64,000 nucleotides of DNA from Stratiolaelaps scimitus (GCA_019614645.1 JABWDB010000018.1:868001-932000); one strand, 5' to 3'. Numbered from the stretch's first letter, positions 49,915 to 61,371 are shown. The notes: generated from the sequence alone by a model not told the origin. Made by a program: numbers and translations.

Positions 49915-50130
49915 ATTCTATACGTGGATGACATGTCTATGTTTTGTTGCCAGCCAGAAGTGCAAGATTGGACAGGTTGATTGCCAATTTCAATACCGTA
50001 CGTATGTAAACAAGAGTAAATGAAGTTCTGAAATCCGACGTAGCTGTATCCTCAATGATGCTGAGTTGGTTGAATTGTGTGGAAGAGCTGAAATCACCAT
50101 TGGAGAATTGCGGGATGCAGAGGGAGGATT
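49915..50130 (+). pseudogene. Non-LTR retrotransposon RT fragment (YVDD box)
   Basis: At 49918-49986 the frame reads LYVDDMSMFCCQPEVQDW, the catalytic YxDD box of reverse transcriptase. After a one-base shift it continues RLIANFNTVRM, a stop, then a broken NKSK, which fits the helix following the box in LINE RTs (RLxxxxxxxxLxxNxxKS). Several stops show that it is dead. Confidence 0.6.
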
Positions 50131-50999
50131 GCGTGAGTAAGTAGAATGAATAACTGTATACTTCAACAAATGATTGTAAATAGCTTACGCGAATGACTGT
50201 AGCTAGACAGAACGGAAATCGGCGTAAAGGGGATGAGGGACTTGAGGGCTGTCGAACTTTTCCAAATGAAATTTAAGCGTCGATCAATTTGTAATGACAT
50301 ATCCACGTGTGATATTTAATGCATGATACGTACGACGATATGCAGGACAGACCCAAAGAACAGGTCGCTTATCGAAGATGCGAGATAATTCAACTAGAGT
50401 GTAGTATACAGCGCGCGAGTAAGGAGCTGTATTGAATTCTGTGTTGATGTAATTATGAAGTTAATACTCTGCTAAGTCCATTGGACAAATCGACAGCTTC
50501 GATCGAAATAATACAATAATCATGTTTCAATGTCTGTCTGCATCAGAGCGAGCTACCGCCGCGCTATATTTAGGCGGTTGGAGAGGTTTCAACAACCTCT
50601 TCATAAACGAGAAATATTGGATTGTTTCCTTTGAAACTTCAATCAATTGAGAATACATAACCCTTGCAACGTTCCCAAACAGATATCAGCACGAAGCGAT
50701 GTTCAGCGCCGCAGCTATTTCGTTATTTCGTGGCAAAGGTCAAATTTATATTGGTTTATCAAGGGAAATGTAGTTTTACAATGCTAACGCTTTCGTACAA
50801 TCCACGCCCATGGTTGCGGCTGTTGTGAATATCCGCCACAAGGCGTTGAATGTGTCCAATTGTAGTTATCTAGTATGAAACGTGTTTGTTCATTCTAGCA
50901 AAGCTTGCAAACAATTGTGGAAGTGGAAGCAGCCAACTCGCTCGGGAGATCCTGCAGCGTCGAAGTCGCCACCTTAATACTACTGCCTAGCCTGCGGGC
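50131..50999. other. AT-rich intergenic interval
   Basis: No feature recognised. It may hold further degenerate LINE sequence after the RT remnant. Confidence 0.35.
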
Positions 51000-51100
51000 A
51001 TGGCGTGGTGGGTAAGGTAGGCAATCCAATAGGGGCCCCGATAGGGGGACTTTTGTGGAGTCTGAGGTTCGAATCTGAGTGGGGCCATATTTACCTTTAT
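51000..51100 (+). mobile_element. tRNA-like SINE fragment, unassigned family
   Basis: CATGGCGTGGTGGGTAAGG at the A-box position and box B TGAGGTTCGAATCTGAGTGG about 50 bases later, followed by GGGCCATATTTACCTTTATG. The A-to-B spacing fits a tRNA head. The body does not match families A, B or C, and no second copy was found. A diverged tRNA pseudogene is the alternative. Confidence 0.4.
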
Positions 51101-52750
51101 GTGCAATATCTCCGCAATAAGATTTGTTAAGTAGTAGTGGTGGCAACTAATGGTGTTGGCATGGACAAACATGCCAACAACCCCCCCCTTATAAAAAAAA
51201 ACTGCCCAGGTTCCTGGATCGATTTCGAAACCGAATCGTGCAAAGCTACTGGCGAATGGATGTATTGCTGACATTCAAGTGATTTCATCAAGAACGAGCG
51301 TAATACCACGTCCCCAACGGCACACAAATGAAACACGATACTATAAACAATCGTCTGCTCCTGCTGAACGATAGGGTGAAGATGCTGAGTATCACAAGTC
51401 AAACACAGGAGCGCTAAGAAGTTGCCGCTAACACAGTCAGGTTTTCGTACCTCGCGCCGAAACCCACTACGGATCTGGGCCCGGGGGGGTGGAGAATTGA
51501 TACAAGACGGGGTATCGTCACCAGCCTCCCCCCAGCAATGCTTGGTTTGAAGGATTAGTAATTGAGTTGTAAATCCCAAGTCCTTAAGAGGTCTAAGGTG
51601 TTTAGCGAGTAGGAGTCTCACTGCGACCAATACCCGTGGGGCTGTGAAGTCCGGTGTTTGGTTACGGTGTCTATTTTTGCCTTTAGCCGCCTAGCCAAAA
51701 CAAGTAGTTAAATCGAAGTCAACAACACGCGTATTCATCGGATTGTATTATACATTTACACGTGCAAAACACGAAGTCTACGTTTGTCCTTGATACGCCC
51801 CAGGCAAGCATTATGAACAAATAATTAATTCATTACGTTCGTTCAATTGGTGTCTTAATTACCGTTCATTTTTTCATTTTAACGTCCCTTAAATGTGTCC
51901 AGTAAGTTACTGAAACACATCAGCTGGGTGGAACCACAATACGTCCATCGAAATGCACGCACAATTTCAGACTAGGAACAAGAAAAGTATGTGTAAATAA
52001 TTGCGGGTGGTCCTGGATGTCATCAAAGGACTGCCCCATATAAAATTTCGATTAGATCGCTAAAGGCAAATTCTGAATTATCTCGCAATAATATTATGAA
52101 TTTCACGCAGTTAACGTTATCGAGCTAATTGTAAGTGATTAGGTGAGCCAGTGATCTCTTCATGACAGAATTACTCGATAACCATTATTCGTCAATGAGC
52201 TAAAAAAAAACCTCTCTTTTTTTACGATTGAAGGATTTTTTCAGGTTGAAGGATCGATAAGCAATATTTCATTAGCATCAAACCTTCTGCGAACCAACGG
52301 GTTGCACCGTATATCTAATATTAGATGTGGTCCGTTGCGTACAATTACCATAATAACGTCGCCAACAGAAGCTGGTGGCCATTGCTACCGAACAGGGCGA
52401 GGGAGGGTGGATGCATTTGCGCGTGCATTAGGTCAGCCCACGCTGCATCGCTATTAGCCAACGTCCGTGTTCCGACCCTGTACGACGACACTAAACATTG
52501 CCCGCGTTGGCGGAGTTCCTCGAACTGATTCTCGTCGCGTTGGTTGTGACAACTTCTACAAAAAACGCCAGAAGCGTCGACACGGCATCAGCAGCATAAT
52601 TATACACGTATATTTAAGTAAGGCGGTCGCTTGTCATCGGCGACAAGAGGTAGCCAGCCTATTTATAACCTCTTCGTCATGTTCCCCAGACTGTATGTTA
52701 GGAAATTCAAGCTGGAGCTGATTCGAGAAGTCGACCAACGTTAGCCTATA
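51101..52750. other. Intergenic interval
   Basis: A 167-codon minus-strand frame (51630-51127) is open but shows no domain and contains low-complexity ends. The rest is AT-rich with homopolymer runs. No gene is supported. Confidence 0.35.
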
Positions 52751-53027
52751 CAGGGTGGTCAATAAAATGGTACCTACACATTTTTGATTTTTGGTTTGTT
52801 TTTCCTCACAAATGAATGGACACGCTATGATCTCTTCGGCTGGCCATCCCTTGTTGGTCATCATTCGAACTTTCGGAATCTTAGTCTAGTAGTTTCGAGG
52901 CCAAAGAGCAACTATGAAAATAGATGGAACGACTAACACTACACACAAGTGTCTTTTTTTCTCAGTTGCCGAACCTAGAACGACTTTTTGATCACGTTGC
53001 ACATTTTGACCTTATTTGACTACCCTG
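52751..53027. mobile_element. Mariner-type MITE, 277 bp, TA target duplication
   Basis: The left end CAGGGTGGTCAATAAAATGG and the right end (complement strand) CAGGGTAGTCAAATAAGGTC are imperfect inverted repeats, and TA flanks the element at 52749-52750 and 53028-53029. CAGGGT ends and a TA duplication are typical of Tc1/mariner. The interior shows no transposase, so the element is non-autonomous or deleted. Confidence 0.75.
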
Positions 53028-53029
53028 TA

Positions 53030-54490
53030 CATCGATCTGATGAATGTACGGTGTAGGTAACGATTTGAATGGCGCACGAGGTGAGGCAATGTCGTTCTCG
53101 AAATCGTTTCACGACCGGACAGATCCGAGCAGAGTACGCTGAACCTGAACTCCGGAATCAAATGTTTATTATATTTGCATGCAATGAGTGCAGTGTGAAG
53201 TTAGAACGGTTAGAAATATGTCCACGTCCATGGTACGCTTATGTGGACGAATCGAAGTGGCACTCGTATGTTACCGGACATCAAATATGACTGCAACGTC
53301 CTTATTAATTATGGGATTAGCTCTACTGTCCGGTAACTAGATTGGTGAATTTTATTTGTGTTTATTAAATACATTTATCTTGTATGAACGTCTCAAAGAT
53401 TTTAAAGAAATCTCCGATGCCACCACAAGAAGATATGCTGGTCCACAGGCCATATGCTGGTCCTATGGAGAATCCTTTTTCACAATTATAGGCCTGTTTC
53501 CGTCTGCAGCCCGTTCCGTTGCACCGTAAATGTATCCATTAAAATGTCTACCATGTCAGCCTAATCTCGAAGCAAGCCACCATCAGGCGGCTCACACGGG
53601 GCAAATATTATACCAGCAAATATGATACAATAGATCTGAGCCCAGCATTGGGGGCCTGCTCCCTGGCCCTGCATTAATGTGCATCGCCAACCACTGCGAC
53701 AACAGGGTTACTTCTGCAGGCGCCGCCGCCGCCGCCGCGAATCTCCGCGAGGAAGATGATGAAGACTGCAGACTCGAGCATATCGGCGTTGTCTTGCGAT
53801 TTATAGCAATCTATGGCTATACCCGGCAGGGAAAGCCAAAACAGAACCGTCTGCCCAGACTCCAGGGATAATTGGGCCGGTTCATGTGGCCGCCACCCGC
53901 CTATGGGTGGGGTGGCGGTGGCTGTGAAGCCGACCAGCAACGGCACCATCGGCTAAAACCAGACACAGAGAAATAGATACTCGATGCACGGTGTCGACGG
54001 CCTGCATCTGTACAAAGGCCGTGAGCTTATACGAGTCCGCTATCGGGAACACACCCCCATGTATTGGGAGTATAAAAGAAACACTATATAGCGAGTGCAG
54101 GGACGGTGCCGGATCTCGGAGTTAGGAGCTGACTCAGAGTAGCGGAAGTACCACACACATTTCGTGATCAATACAGAGAGAGAAGAGAGAGAGAGAGAGT
54201 TGTGTATAGACGATTTTGCGCTACGCTAACTCCAGTCAGCTATAGGATACTGAATACGTCCCAGCTGATCGTATCAACATAAGAAGAAGAATGGTCTACG
54301 CTATGGAGGCTGATTGCTATTCGTGAACAAATACGCGGGTCAGTACCTTCATTCTGTGCACGATTCGCTCATCGAAGATACTCTGCTACTCTGCTGCGGC
54401 TTCATCAGATCAGATTCAATTCTGCGTTGATAGAGATCAGTCGAAGAGAGATTGTTGTTGTTGTTGTGTGCACACTCAAATCCCCTCTAG
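53030..54490. other. Intergenic interval with a GCC run
   Basis: GCC repeat at 53720-53738 and GA repeat at about 54172-54200. The frames at 53069-53290 and 53674-53949 show no recognised domain. Confidence 0.4.
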
Positions 54491-54690
54491 GCATTGACCC
54501 CGGTGGCCTGGTGGCCTGCATTCTTCTGCGCCCGTCTAGCAACCGAATGACACATGTAGGTGCACACACACGGGTTCGATCCCCACCGGTGCACATTTGC
54601 ATTTATCGCCAGAAGGTGTCAGTCTTACGAAGCAATGCAAAAGCAATCCCGTCGGCATGAAATGTTTAAGGCTGAGAGCCGGCTCGAAAG
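54491..54690 (+). mobile_element. SINE family B, full-length copy
   Basis: The head is GACCCCGGTGGCCTGGTGGC, box B GGGTTCGATCCCCACCGG, then GTGCACATTTGCATTTATCG, TTACGAAGCAATGCAAAAGC and the end block GAAATGTTTAAGGCTGAGAG. It is collinear with the copy at 34771. Confidence 0.75.
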
Positions 54691-57348
54691 CATTTGAATC
54701 CCATTCTGGCAGTACGATATGTTATGAAGAGAAGACCGCTACAACCGCATGGTGCATGGCGTAGCTCGTTGCACAAGTGCTGTCCGACAGGGGTGTATTA
54801 CCCTGACACTGAAACAATCTTCAGGTTGCTTACCGGGGGAAGGGACTTATGCCGACCAAGCAAAAATGTAGCGCAATCTATGGTTCTGGTACATTAATAC
54901 AAGAGACAATAGAGGGGTGTCTTGACGTTATGTTTTCGGAACGCTACAAACAGTTCAAGACTTCTCAAGTGTCATTTCTCAGCGTTGACACTGGTTGGAG
55001 TTGGGTGATGATGTGCTCTTTTATCGATGGCTGATGTCTTTAATAATGTCCCTTAGATTAAACGATTCGTGCCTAACTAAATGTAATAAATATAATATAT
55101 ATATACATCCGTTCGTTTGTTTCAAGATGTGAATTTTTGAAATTCGGCCAAAATTTCAGACAGACGCATCTCACAATGCCATTCGATAAGTGTATTGTTT
55201 ATGTGGGGAAGATATCCTACCCATACAAGATACTGGATAACGAGTAAGCATGGTCGAAGAAATTAGTGCCAAGGCACTTTTTGTCGAGCGTGACCCGAGA
55301 AGTCAAATGTTGACATAAGATATTCCTATTGCAAAATCCATCTTCTTTTATAGTAACGACCTTTCTATAGAGATCCGTTGTAACTGATGGTTTGGTTCGA
55401 CTGAATAGCTCGTTCACAACTACAGTGATTCTCGGCCTCACACACATTCTCCTAGTATCTCTCGTTTACAAGTAATTGTGAAATTTTGGTCAAATTTCAA
55501 AAAACCTATTTCATATCGCGCAAACAACACGATTTTCGATACTTATACTACCATCTTGCTATTGTTGTCGTTGCCTATTCAAAAGCTTAACCGAGAAACT
55601 CGACGAGACTATTGCTTGTGTCTCTTTTTAATCACTCAATATCTAGCTACTCTCGAGCAAACATGAGGGCTTTCTCGAGGGAGTGCCTGCACATAGCTCC
55701 TTACATCGTCGAAGCATCCCCAACATATAATACAAGCTCGCAGTATATAGTTATACACCCCCTAGTATTATATGTATCTTATCGGGATACTCGCTCATCG
55801 TCTTCGTCTGTATCAGGTATAATCTCTGTATAAGAGACGCACATCGACGGCGTCGTCAACACCATCTGCATAAGCTTCTAGCCAGCTGTGGCCTGACGCA
55901 TCGGGTTGATATCTATCCACCTACCTCCGTTGCAGGCTCATAAGCGAACTTCTTTTCTTCACGGCCGTTCTCGATCAGGCTACCATGAACGTTTGCGTGC
56001 TATGTCGATGCGTGGCCACGCCAGATAGATACCTCGAAGTTACCCATTGTGACTGATCTCAATGTTTTCAGTGGGCGTCTTCATTTCTCTGACTATTATC
56101 GCTAGTTCTTTAGTTTTTGTTTCGTTCTACGTTAATGGAAGATTAATGGAAGATTAGATGGATTTAATGGAAGATTTACAGCGAACGGGTACAGGTATAC
56201 AGCGGCTAATAACAATAGTACTAATAATAATTATTCCTTGCACGCAATAAAACAAATTAAAATTAAGCTATTTTGAACAAAGCCGAGAGTAGTGATTAAA
56301 ATTGAGTTCGTTCACCGGTAACTAGATAATTGTGAGTGCAACCTCCAAACCTTTCATTCGAATATTCCCATTGTATTATAATGTTAGTATTATGTTATTT
56401 TTAGAGTTCATATTGGATTCATTGTGTCTGTCAGCATGGACGTCTTATAAATATATGTATGCACTAATGTACATAGATGACTGGACTGGATATTGAATGA
56501 AAAAAAATTACATATTATTGATATATAAACACACACACACACACACACGCCTTTCACTTCAAAACAGAAATTTTCCATGTTGACTTTGTGGCAATGTAAA
56601 ATCCCGCTTTGTAATATCCTAGAACCGGTAAATGATCATTTCTAGAAACGAAGTTTGGCTGGGTCATCACCCTCACTCGTCAGTGCTAATTCGATTGCAT
56701 TACCATGATGGAACATCTCGACGTCGTGGCAATAGGTTTTCGCCCCGAAAGAAGACCTTCGATATGTTCTTCTAGTACCAGGATAAGTGGTCCGATGAGC
56801 CAGTCGACAGTCGTTCTCGTGTGTGATCTTCGCGACACGCCGAATGAATACGATCGCCACCTGCTCAGGTGGGCGGCTATTCGAGGGCGTCACCATAATT
56901 CAGCTCGAGGGAATATTTCAAGTTGCAATCTGCCCGAGTATAACGAAGCCCAATATTTACTATCGTGAACTATAAGTGACATCGCATCTAGAAGGATACG
57001 CGTAATTGTGCAGCAAGCTAAAGATGGTACCAAGTGTAATAGTATGAGCCGACGGCTCTCAGTGATATGCCCGTGCCGATTTCTGCATCCGATATGTGCT
57101 CACGTCCCAACTCATCGAGTGACATTTATTTCTCATATTCTAATGTTTCGCGCACAGTGATTCAGGCTGGGGCACCAGTTTGTTCGTTCCATTTGATTGA
57201 CATTGTTCTATCCGTTCCTTACGATGCTTGACACCTCTCTCTCTCCATCGGCGCACCTTCACGCCCTCGAGCGAGGCATCAGCGAAACTTTTTGGTGAAT
57301 CCCAGGAGTTATCCATTGAACTGTGATTTATTCATTATCCCGTTTCAG
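54691..57348. other. Upstream flank of the REEP-type gene
   Basis: Mostly AT-rich with a CA repeat at 56528-56549 and TA runs. Opposed 84- and 87-codon frames at 56642-56968 are unrecognised. The last 200 bases contain a CT-rich stretch (57235-57245) and end in an acceptor-like TTTCAG just before the ATG, so a 5' untranslated exon upstream is likely but was not located. Confidence 0.4.
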
Positions 57349-60300
57349 ATGGCAGATCCTCCAGCTCCCCCGATACCTAAACAAGAAGAGAAAGCCCCTG
57401 GCCAAGCCAACGCGTCAGTTTCGCAAACAAATAAGGGTCCCGGCCAAGCGAATGCATCGACGAAGCCCTTCGGTACTGTGAAAGGTTTTTCGAGCACCGG
57501 CTCAATTGAAAGTACGTGAGGTGTTCAAGGGGCGAGAACTGTATCTGTGTCCATGTATTCATATAATTCGAGTAGCTCTGTGAAAGCAAACCATGTTGCA
57601 GACTGTGGGTACGTTCAGTTATCGACGGCGCAGTCGTGGCTTGGACTACTGTGGATCGCTGGTTTAAAGCGCCAGGGATGTACTTGACTCAGTTCGTGTG
57701 GAATAGTTGTTTGTCTATGAATCTATAGTTAGGTTTGAGTCGTTGGGAGAGTTCATTGTAAATCTAATATATGAATTAACAACACCGGAATAATATAGCG
57801 TTCTATTCATTATTCCGGTGTTCAGGCCGTTCGACTCAACCCACGTCATGATGGTATGAAGATATATATATATCCGCTGACCCCCTGGTTATCTTGTGCT
57901 TGACGATTATCCTTTGCTTTTCTGACGTCCGCATTATCCTTAATGCCGTCATGGGTTAGATGGTTGCGATATCTTGGCGGCACTTGCAACAAATATCTCC
58001 CAGTTCGTTCATTGTAAATATACGAATGACCTCTTGCATATTCCCATTTGCGAATGACAACTGTATCGTCGAATTGTTTCATCGTCAATTGGTTTTCCAG
58101 GTGACAAAAAGCCAGGTGACGTGAACACTCAGGCGATCTTCGATTCGGTTGCTGTCATTCCAAATACCGCTTACCTACTATGGACCGAGTACGCGACGGA
58201 TTTTCTTAAGGAAAAACTTGCCGAATGCGCCAAGATCGTCAGCATCGAAGAGAAATACCTGCTCTGTTAGTATTAGACGCATCATCATATCGGCTTCACG
58301 GCTGAAGTCGTTCTCAAATCACAGGCTGGCTTCACGACACTTTTTTTTATATTTATTTATTTATGAGAAAAAAACGGAAATACCTACCCCGCTTTTCCCG
58401 CGCCTCCCAAGCGGGAGGGAGCCCCCTGGAAAACCGCCGCAATCCGGCATCATACACTCACGGAGGCCCAGAAAGGCTTCACGACACTGTGGTCTTGATT
58501 TGTATATTGATTTGTGATAATGCTAGCATAATTGCGCGAAAATGACTCCGCTCATGCATTCACTCATCGTGCGGTTAGGTTAGCTCAAATGCGCTGTATC
58601 AACTGGTCATGTAATCTTTGGGGGGGGGGGGGGGGTATTCATGCTTAGTAGTTTGGGTTGAGTCATGTCGCTTACACTGTACGGGCTACGTATTGTTGGC
58701 GATAGTATCTTACGCGTTGGAGTATTGGGTATACATATGTGGACTGCCTCTCGATGCCACCCTTGATGACCTAAGTAGAAAATACGAAGCCGTTTGTCAA
58801 AAAAAAGGTTATTTTCCTGTGTTGAATTACACTCGGAGTTTATGATTTTCTCAAACCATGCTTACATCTCGGATTGGACTCAAGGCCACGATTTGCTATT
58901 GTGAGATGCGATTATGATCCCGAAGGGTACACATCAATCAGGGCGGACATCACCTGGCGAATTTTTCATCAAAACTAATGTTTATTATAGTTCAAGTTTT
59001 TTCTTTCTATGCTATAACGTATTTTCCTTCCATCCTACAGTGACAAAAAATCGGACACGGTTGGTATAATTACTTGTATGTATGTTATAATTATTATTGT
59101 TTGTATGGTATAATTATTTTTTATGGATATAGTCAGATAGGTATGGAGGCATTCCCTTGATATCTGGTTGTTCAGTTCTAGTAAACGACTGACCTTGGTA
59201 TATGCATCCACCCTTACAGGTTGTATTTTTTTTATCAGTATTCTATTTTGAACTCGCTCCGTTATGGCAGTCAAAGTGGTGTGGTTAAGGCGGCGGCAGC
59301 CTCCGCCGCCGCCGCCGCCTTAACCACAGCATTGACCTGTCAACGGTATTCGCATCAAGATTCGAGATCCTCCTGATGGTTCTGCTTTCCGGGTACGTTA
59401 CAGGCATTTCATTGTGGGTTCTCTGTGCGCTATCGGGGGCCAGTAGCTCAATTTTCATTGTGCTCATTTCAACCGCCGTCCCCGGTATCGAGTCATTGAA
59501 AGCCATTGAGAGCGGCAAACCCGAGCTGGTTCGACGTTGGCTAAAGTACTGGGTGGTGTTTGGGATAGTGAACGCTATTGAATTCGTGATTCCGTCCGTT
59601 CTTGCAAGGGCATTGTCACTCAGCTTCATGAAGGTTTGCATACTTCAATTCATTTTGGTCACCTGCTGTAATTTAGTAAGAAAATGTATTCTGTTGATGT
59701 AACTACGATGTTTGTGTGTGTGTGTGTGCGCACGCGCGCCTGTCGGCTTCCGTTTACGTGGGTTATTTCTGTTTGGGGTGATGCATTTGTTTTTATAGTA
59801 AACTGCCGATATATATATATATATACGTATTTGCCTTTTAGGGATTCCTACTGCTGTGGTGTGTTCTCCCGATAGAGCCGAATGGTACCGAGGTGGTCTA
59901 CCGGAGATTAATGTCATCGCGCGCCAGAGGTGTGCTTTGGTTGATTTTTCGCTTCGAGGCCCAGCAGCTGCGAAAGCCTCTATATGCAATCGAACGTGTC
60001 GTATCGAGTGTTACATAGTTAATTATACAAAGTGGACAGATCTTCCCCTTTCTCTAGTAACGCACAGCTGTGATACTGTTGAAACAGTAAGTTCGCCGGA
60101 TGTGCTCGTTTAACAGCACGTTCCATATGGTACAAGTCCGTGGTACGTTGTACCGGGACGTGGGCGGCTGATTATGATGTTATTCGACCTTTAACTTTAC
60201 GTTCGTATTATATCATCACGATTTGCATGTAAAGCACCGAAAATCAAGTTCTGTCTTAACGAAGCATGGTTGCAGCTAATGGTGATAGTGGTATACACAT

Positions 60301-61081
60301 TGCTGATTGTGATAGTTCACGAATTACTCCCGTGAAGGAACAATTATCGACACTTCAAAAACACTTGGCATATAAGAGAGCTTAAGCATTGTAAAATTGC
60401 AGCTCCTTTAATGAACGAATGAACAGTCGTTACCTCTATCTTTAGTCGTCTATGCTACTTAATTAAGGAGCGCAACCTGTTTTGCCGAGGCTGCTTTGAC
60501 AAATCTGGCGTTCATAACACGACTTACTCCTTCAGCTTAATCGATATTTACGGGTCCTTCAGGATACGTTCGGTTGTGTACTTAACAAACACAGATCCAA
60601 CGCCCCGCATATGCCACACACCCCCACGGTGACGTGCACAACTCCACTATAACAAACATGTATACTTAAATCATCATTTACATCTGCAGGAGATATTGAG
60701 GCAACCGCTCGCCTGCTCGATACGTACCTCGGAGCGCTGAGGAAACGGTCAATATCGAAAGATGCCGTGACAAAGGACGTTGCGGTTAGGTGCGTCGCGG
60801 CTAGCCTTGCCGCTTCGATGAAACAAGTCGATTTTTCGCTCTCAGCTCTTGGTCCCATTGAAACGGCGACTCCTGCAGCGCAGCTTATTGGGGCCCCTCC
60901 CGGGTTCGAACTCATCTTACCTGAGAAGGAGCGTCCCATTGCTGCCGAGCATCACAGGAAACCCACAATGGTTGCCACTGGCGCTGGAGTCGCCATGAAC
61001 GAGGAAGCAGTAAGCGATGCTGACCCTGAGCAAGCCGCAGGCCGACATGCGGCCGGCCGGAAGGCCAAGGACAGCTCTTAA
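57349..61081 (+). CDS. TB2/DP1/HVA22 (REEP-type) ER membrane-shaping protein, 5 exons
   Basis: Exons: 57349-57511, 58101-58269, 59330-59633, 59842-59929 and 60690-61081. They total 1116 nt with matching phases, giving 371 residues plus TAA. Family features: a hydrophobic hairpin near 122-160; SLKAIES at 166-172 followed by WLKYWVVF at 181-188, matching the REEP core (SxKAIES...WLxYWVVF); a further hydrophobic segment near 190-205; then GFLLLWCVLP at 213-222 and NG at 226-227, matching FLLWCxxPxxNG. Known role: REEP5/6-type proteins shape tubular ER by hairpin insertion. Odd: a roughly 110-residue N-terminus beginning with Pro-rich sequence and two PGQANAS copies (17-23, 31-37); loss of the usual YPAY before SxKAIE (here VPGIES); and an Ala-rich, charged C-terminus. 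The ATG follows directly after TTTCAG and is the first ATG in its frame. The exon 2 donor (TA|GTATTA) is weak; it was chosen because phase and family alignment both require it. Confidence 0.85.
57781..57822. repeat. Inverted repeat, 14-bp arms, in REEP intron 1
   Basis: AACACCGGAATAAT at 57781-57794 and its exact complement at 57809-57822, with a 14-base spacer. No larger element was recognised around it. Confidence 0.75.
58342..58474 (-). mobile_element. Young retroposon in REEP intron 2 with a 14-bp target-site duplication
   Basis: The bases GGCTTCACGACACT occur at 58328-58341 and again at 58475-58488 and flank a 133-bp insert. On the minus strand the insert is GC-rich (GGCTCCCTCCCGCTTGGGAGG) and ends in an A-rich tail with ATAAATAAATAAAT and a run of A. 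This is a 5'-truncated LINE 3' end or a SINE inserted by target-primed reverse transcription. The exact duplication and intact tail point to recent insertion. The family is unknown. Confidence 0.75.
58620..58635. repeat. G16 homopolymer in REEP intron 2
   Basis: Sixteen consecutive G residues. A G-quadruplex is possible in the transcript, but length in single reads is often unreliable for such runs. Confidence 0.85.
59280..59328 (+). promoter_or_regulatory. GC-rich hairpin spanning the 3' splice site of REEP exon 3
   Basis: The 18 bases at 59280-59297 are the exact complement of 59311-59328 and could fold into a strong stem whose base ends at the acceptor AG (59328-59329). The 13-base loop holds a second AG (59298-59299). 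Using that AG keeps the frame and adds ten residues (LRRRRRLNHS). The GCC-rich sequence between the two sites is a poor polypyrimidine tract, so structure or alternative choice may matter here. Confidence 0.6.
60367..60444 (+). mobile_element. SINE family A, 3' half, in REEP intron 4
   Basis: GCATATAAGAGAGCTTAAGC, then ATTGTAAAATTGCAGCTCC, TTTAATGAACGAATGAAC and a TTACCTCTATCTTTA tail. Nearly identical in its first half to the copy at 12081. The tRNA head is absent. Confidence 0.7.
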
Positions 61082-61371
61082 GGCTGGCAACAAAAACAAG
61101 AAAATTCTAAATTCAAACAAAAATCGTCGACAACACACGGGTGTTCTGGAGTAGACAATGCCCTCGATTAGCGATTGCTCGCCGTTTACCGTGATAGATA
61201 GCGACCAAGTGAGTGCGACAATGCTGCCGCTCAACATCGGCCGACGAAGACTCCCAAGGTACTTTGCTAACAGCGACCAGTCTCTGGCAATTTTATCGAT
61301 GAACACTGGCGGGGTGGGAGAAGAGGGGGGGGTGTTGTTTGGAACGGCAGTTAGATGGATCGACGATGTCA
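61082..61371. other. 3' flank of the REEP-type gene
   Basis: A-rich just after the stop. No AATAAA is evident here. Opposed frames overlap and none is recognised. Confidence 0.4.

Noticed and set aside
51127..51630. 167-codon minus-strand frame
   Set aside because: No domain, low-complexity ends and no splice signals; kept only in the interval note.
58618..58845. Frame reading VYICGLPLDATLDDLSRKYE, recalling an RRM N-terminus (Tat-SF1 type)
   Set aside because: Only the first strand and helix would match, no splice sites bound it, and it lies in REEP intron 2 beside a G homopolymer; judged a chance resemblance.
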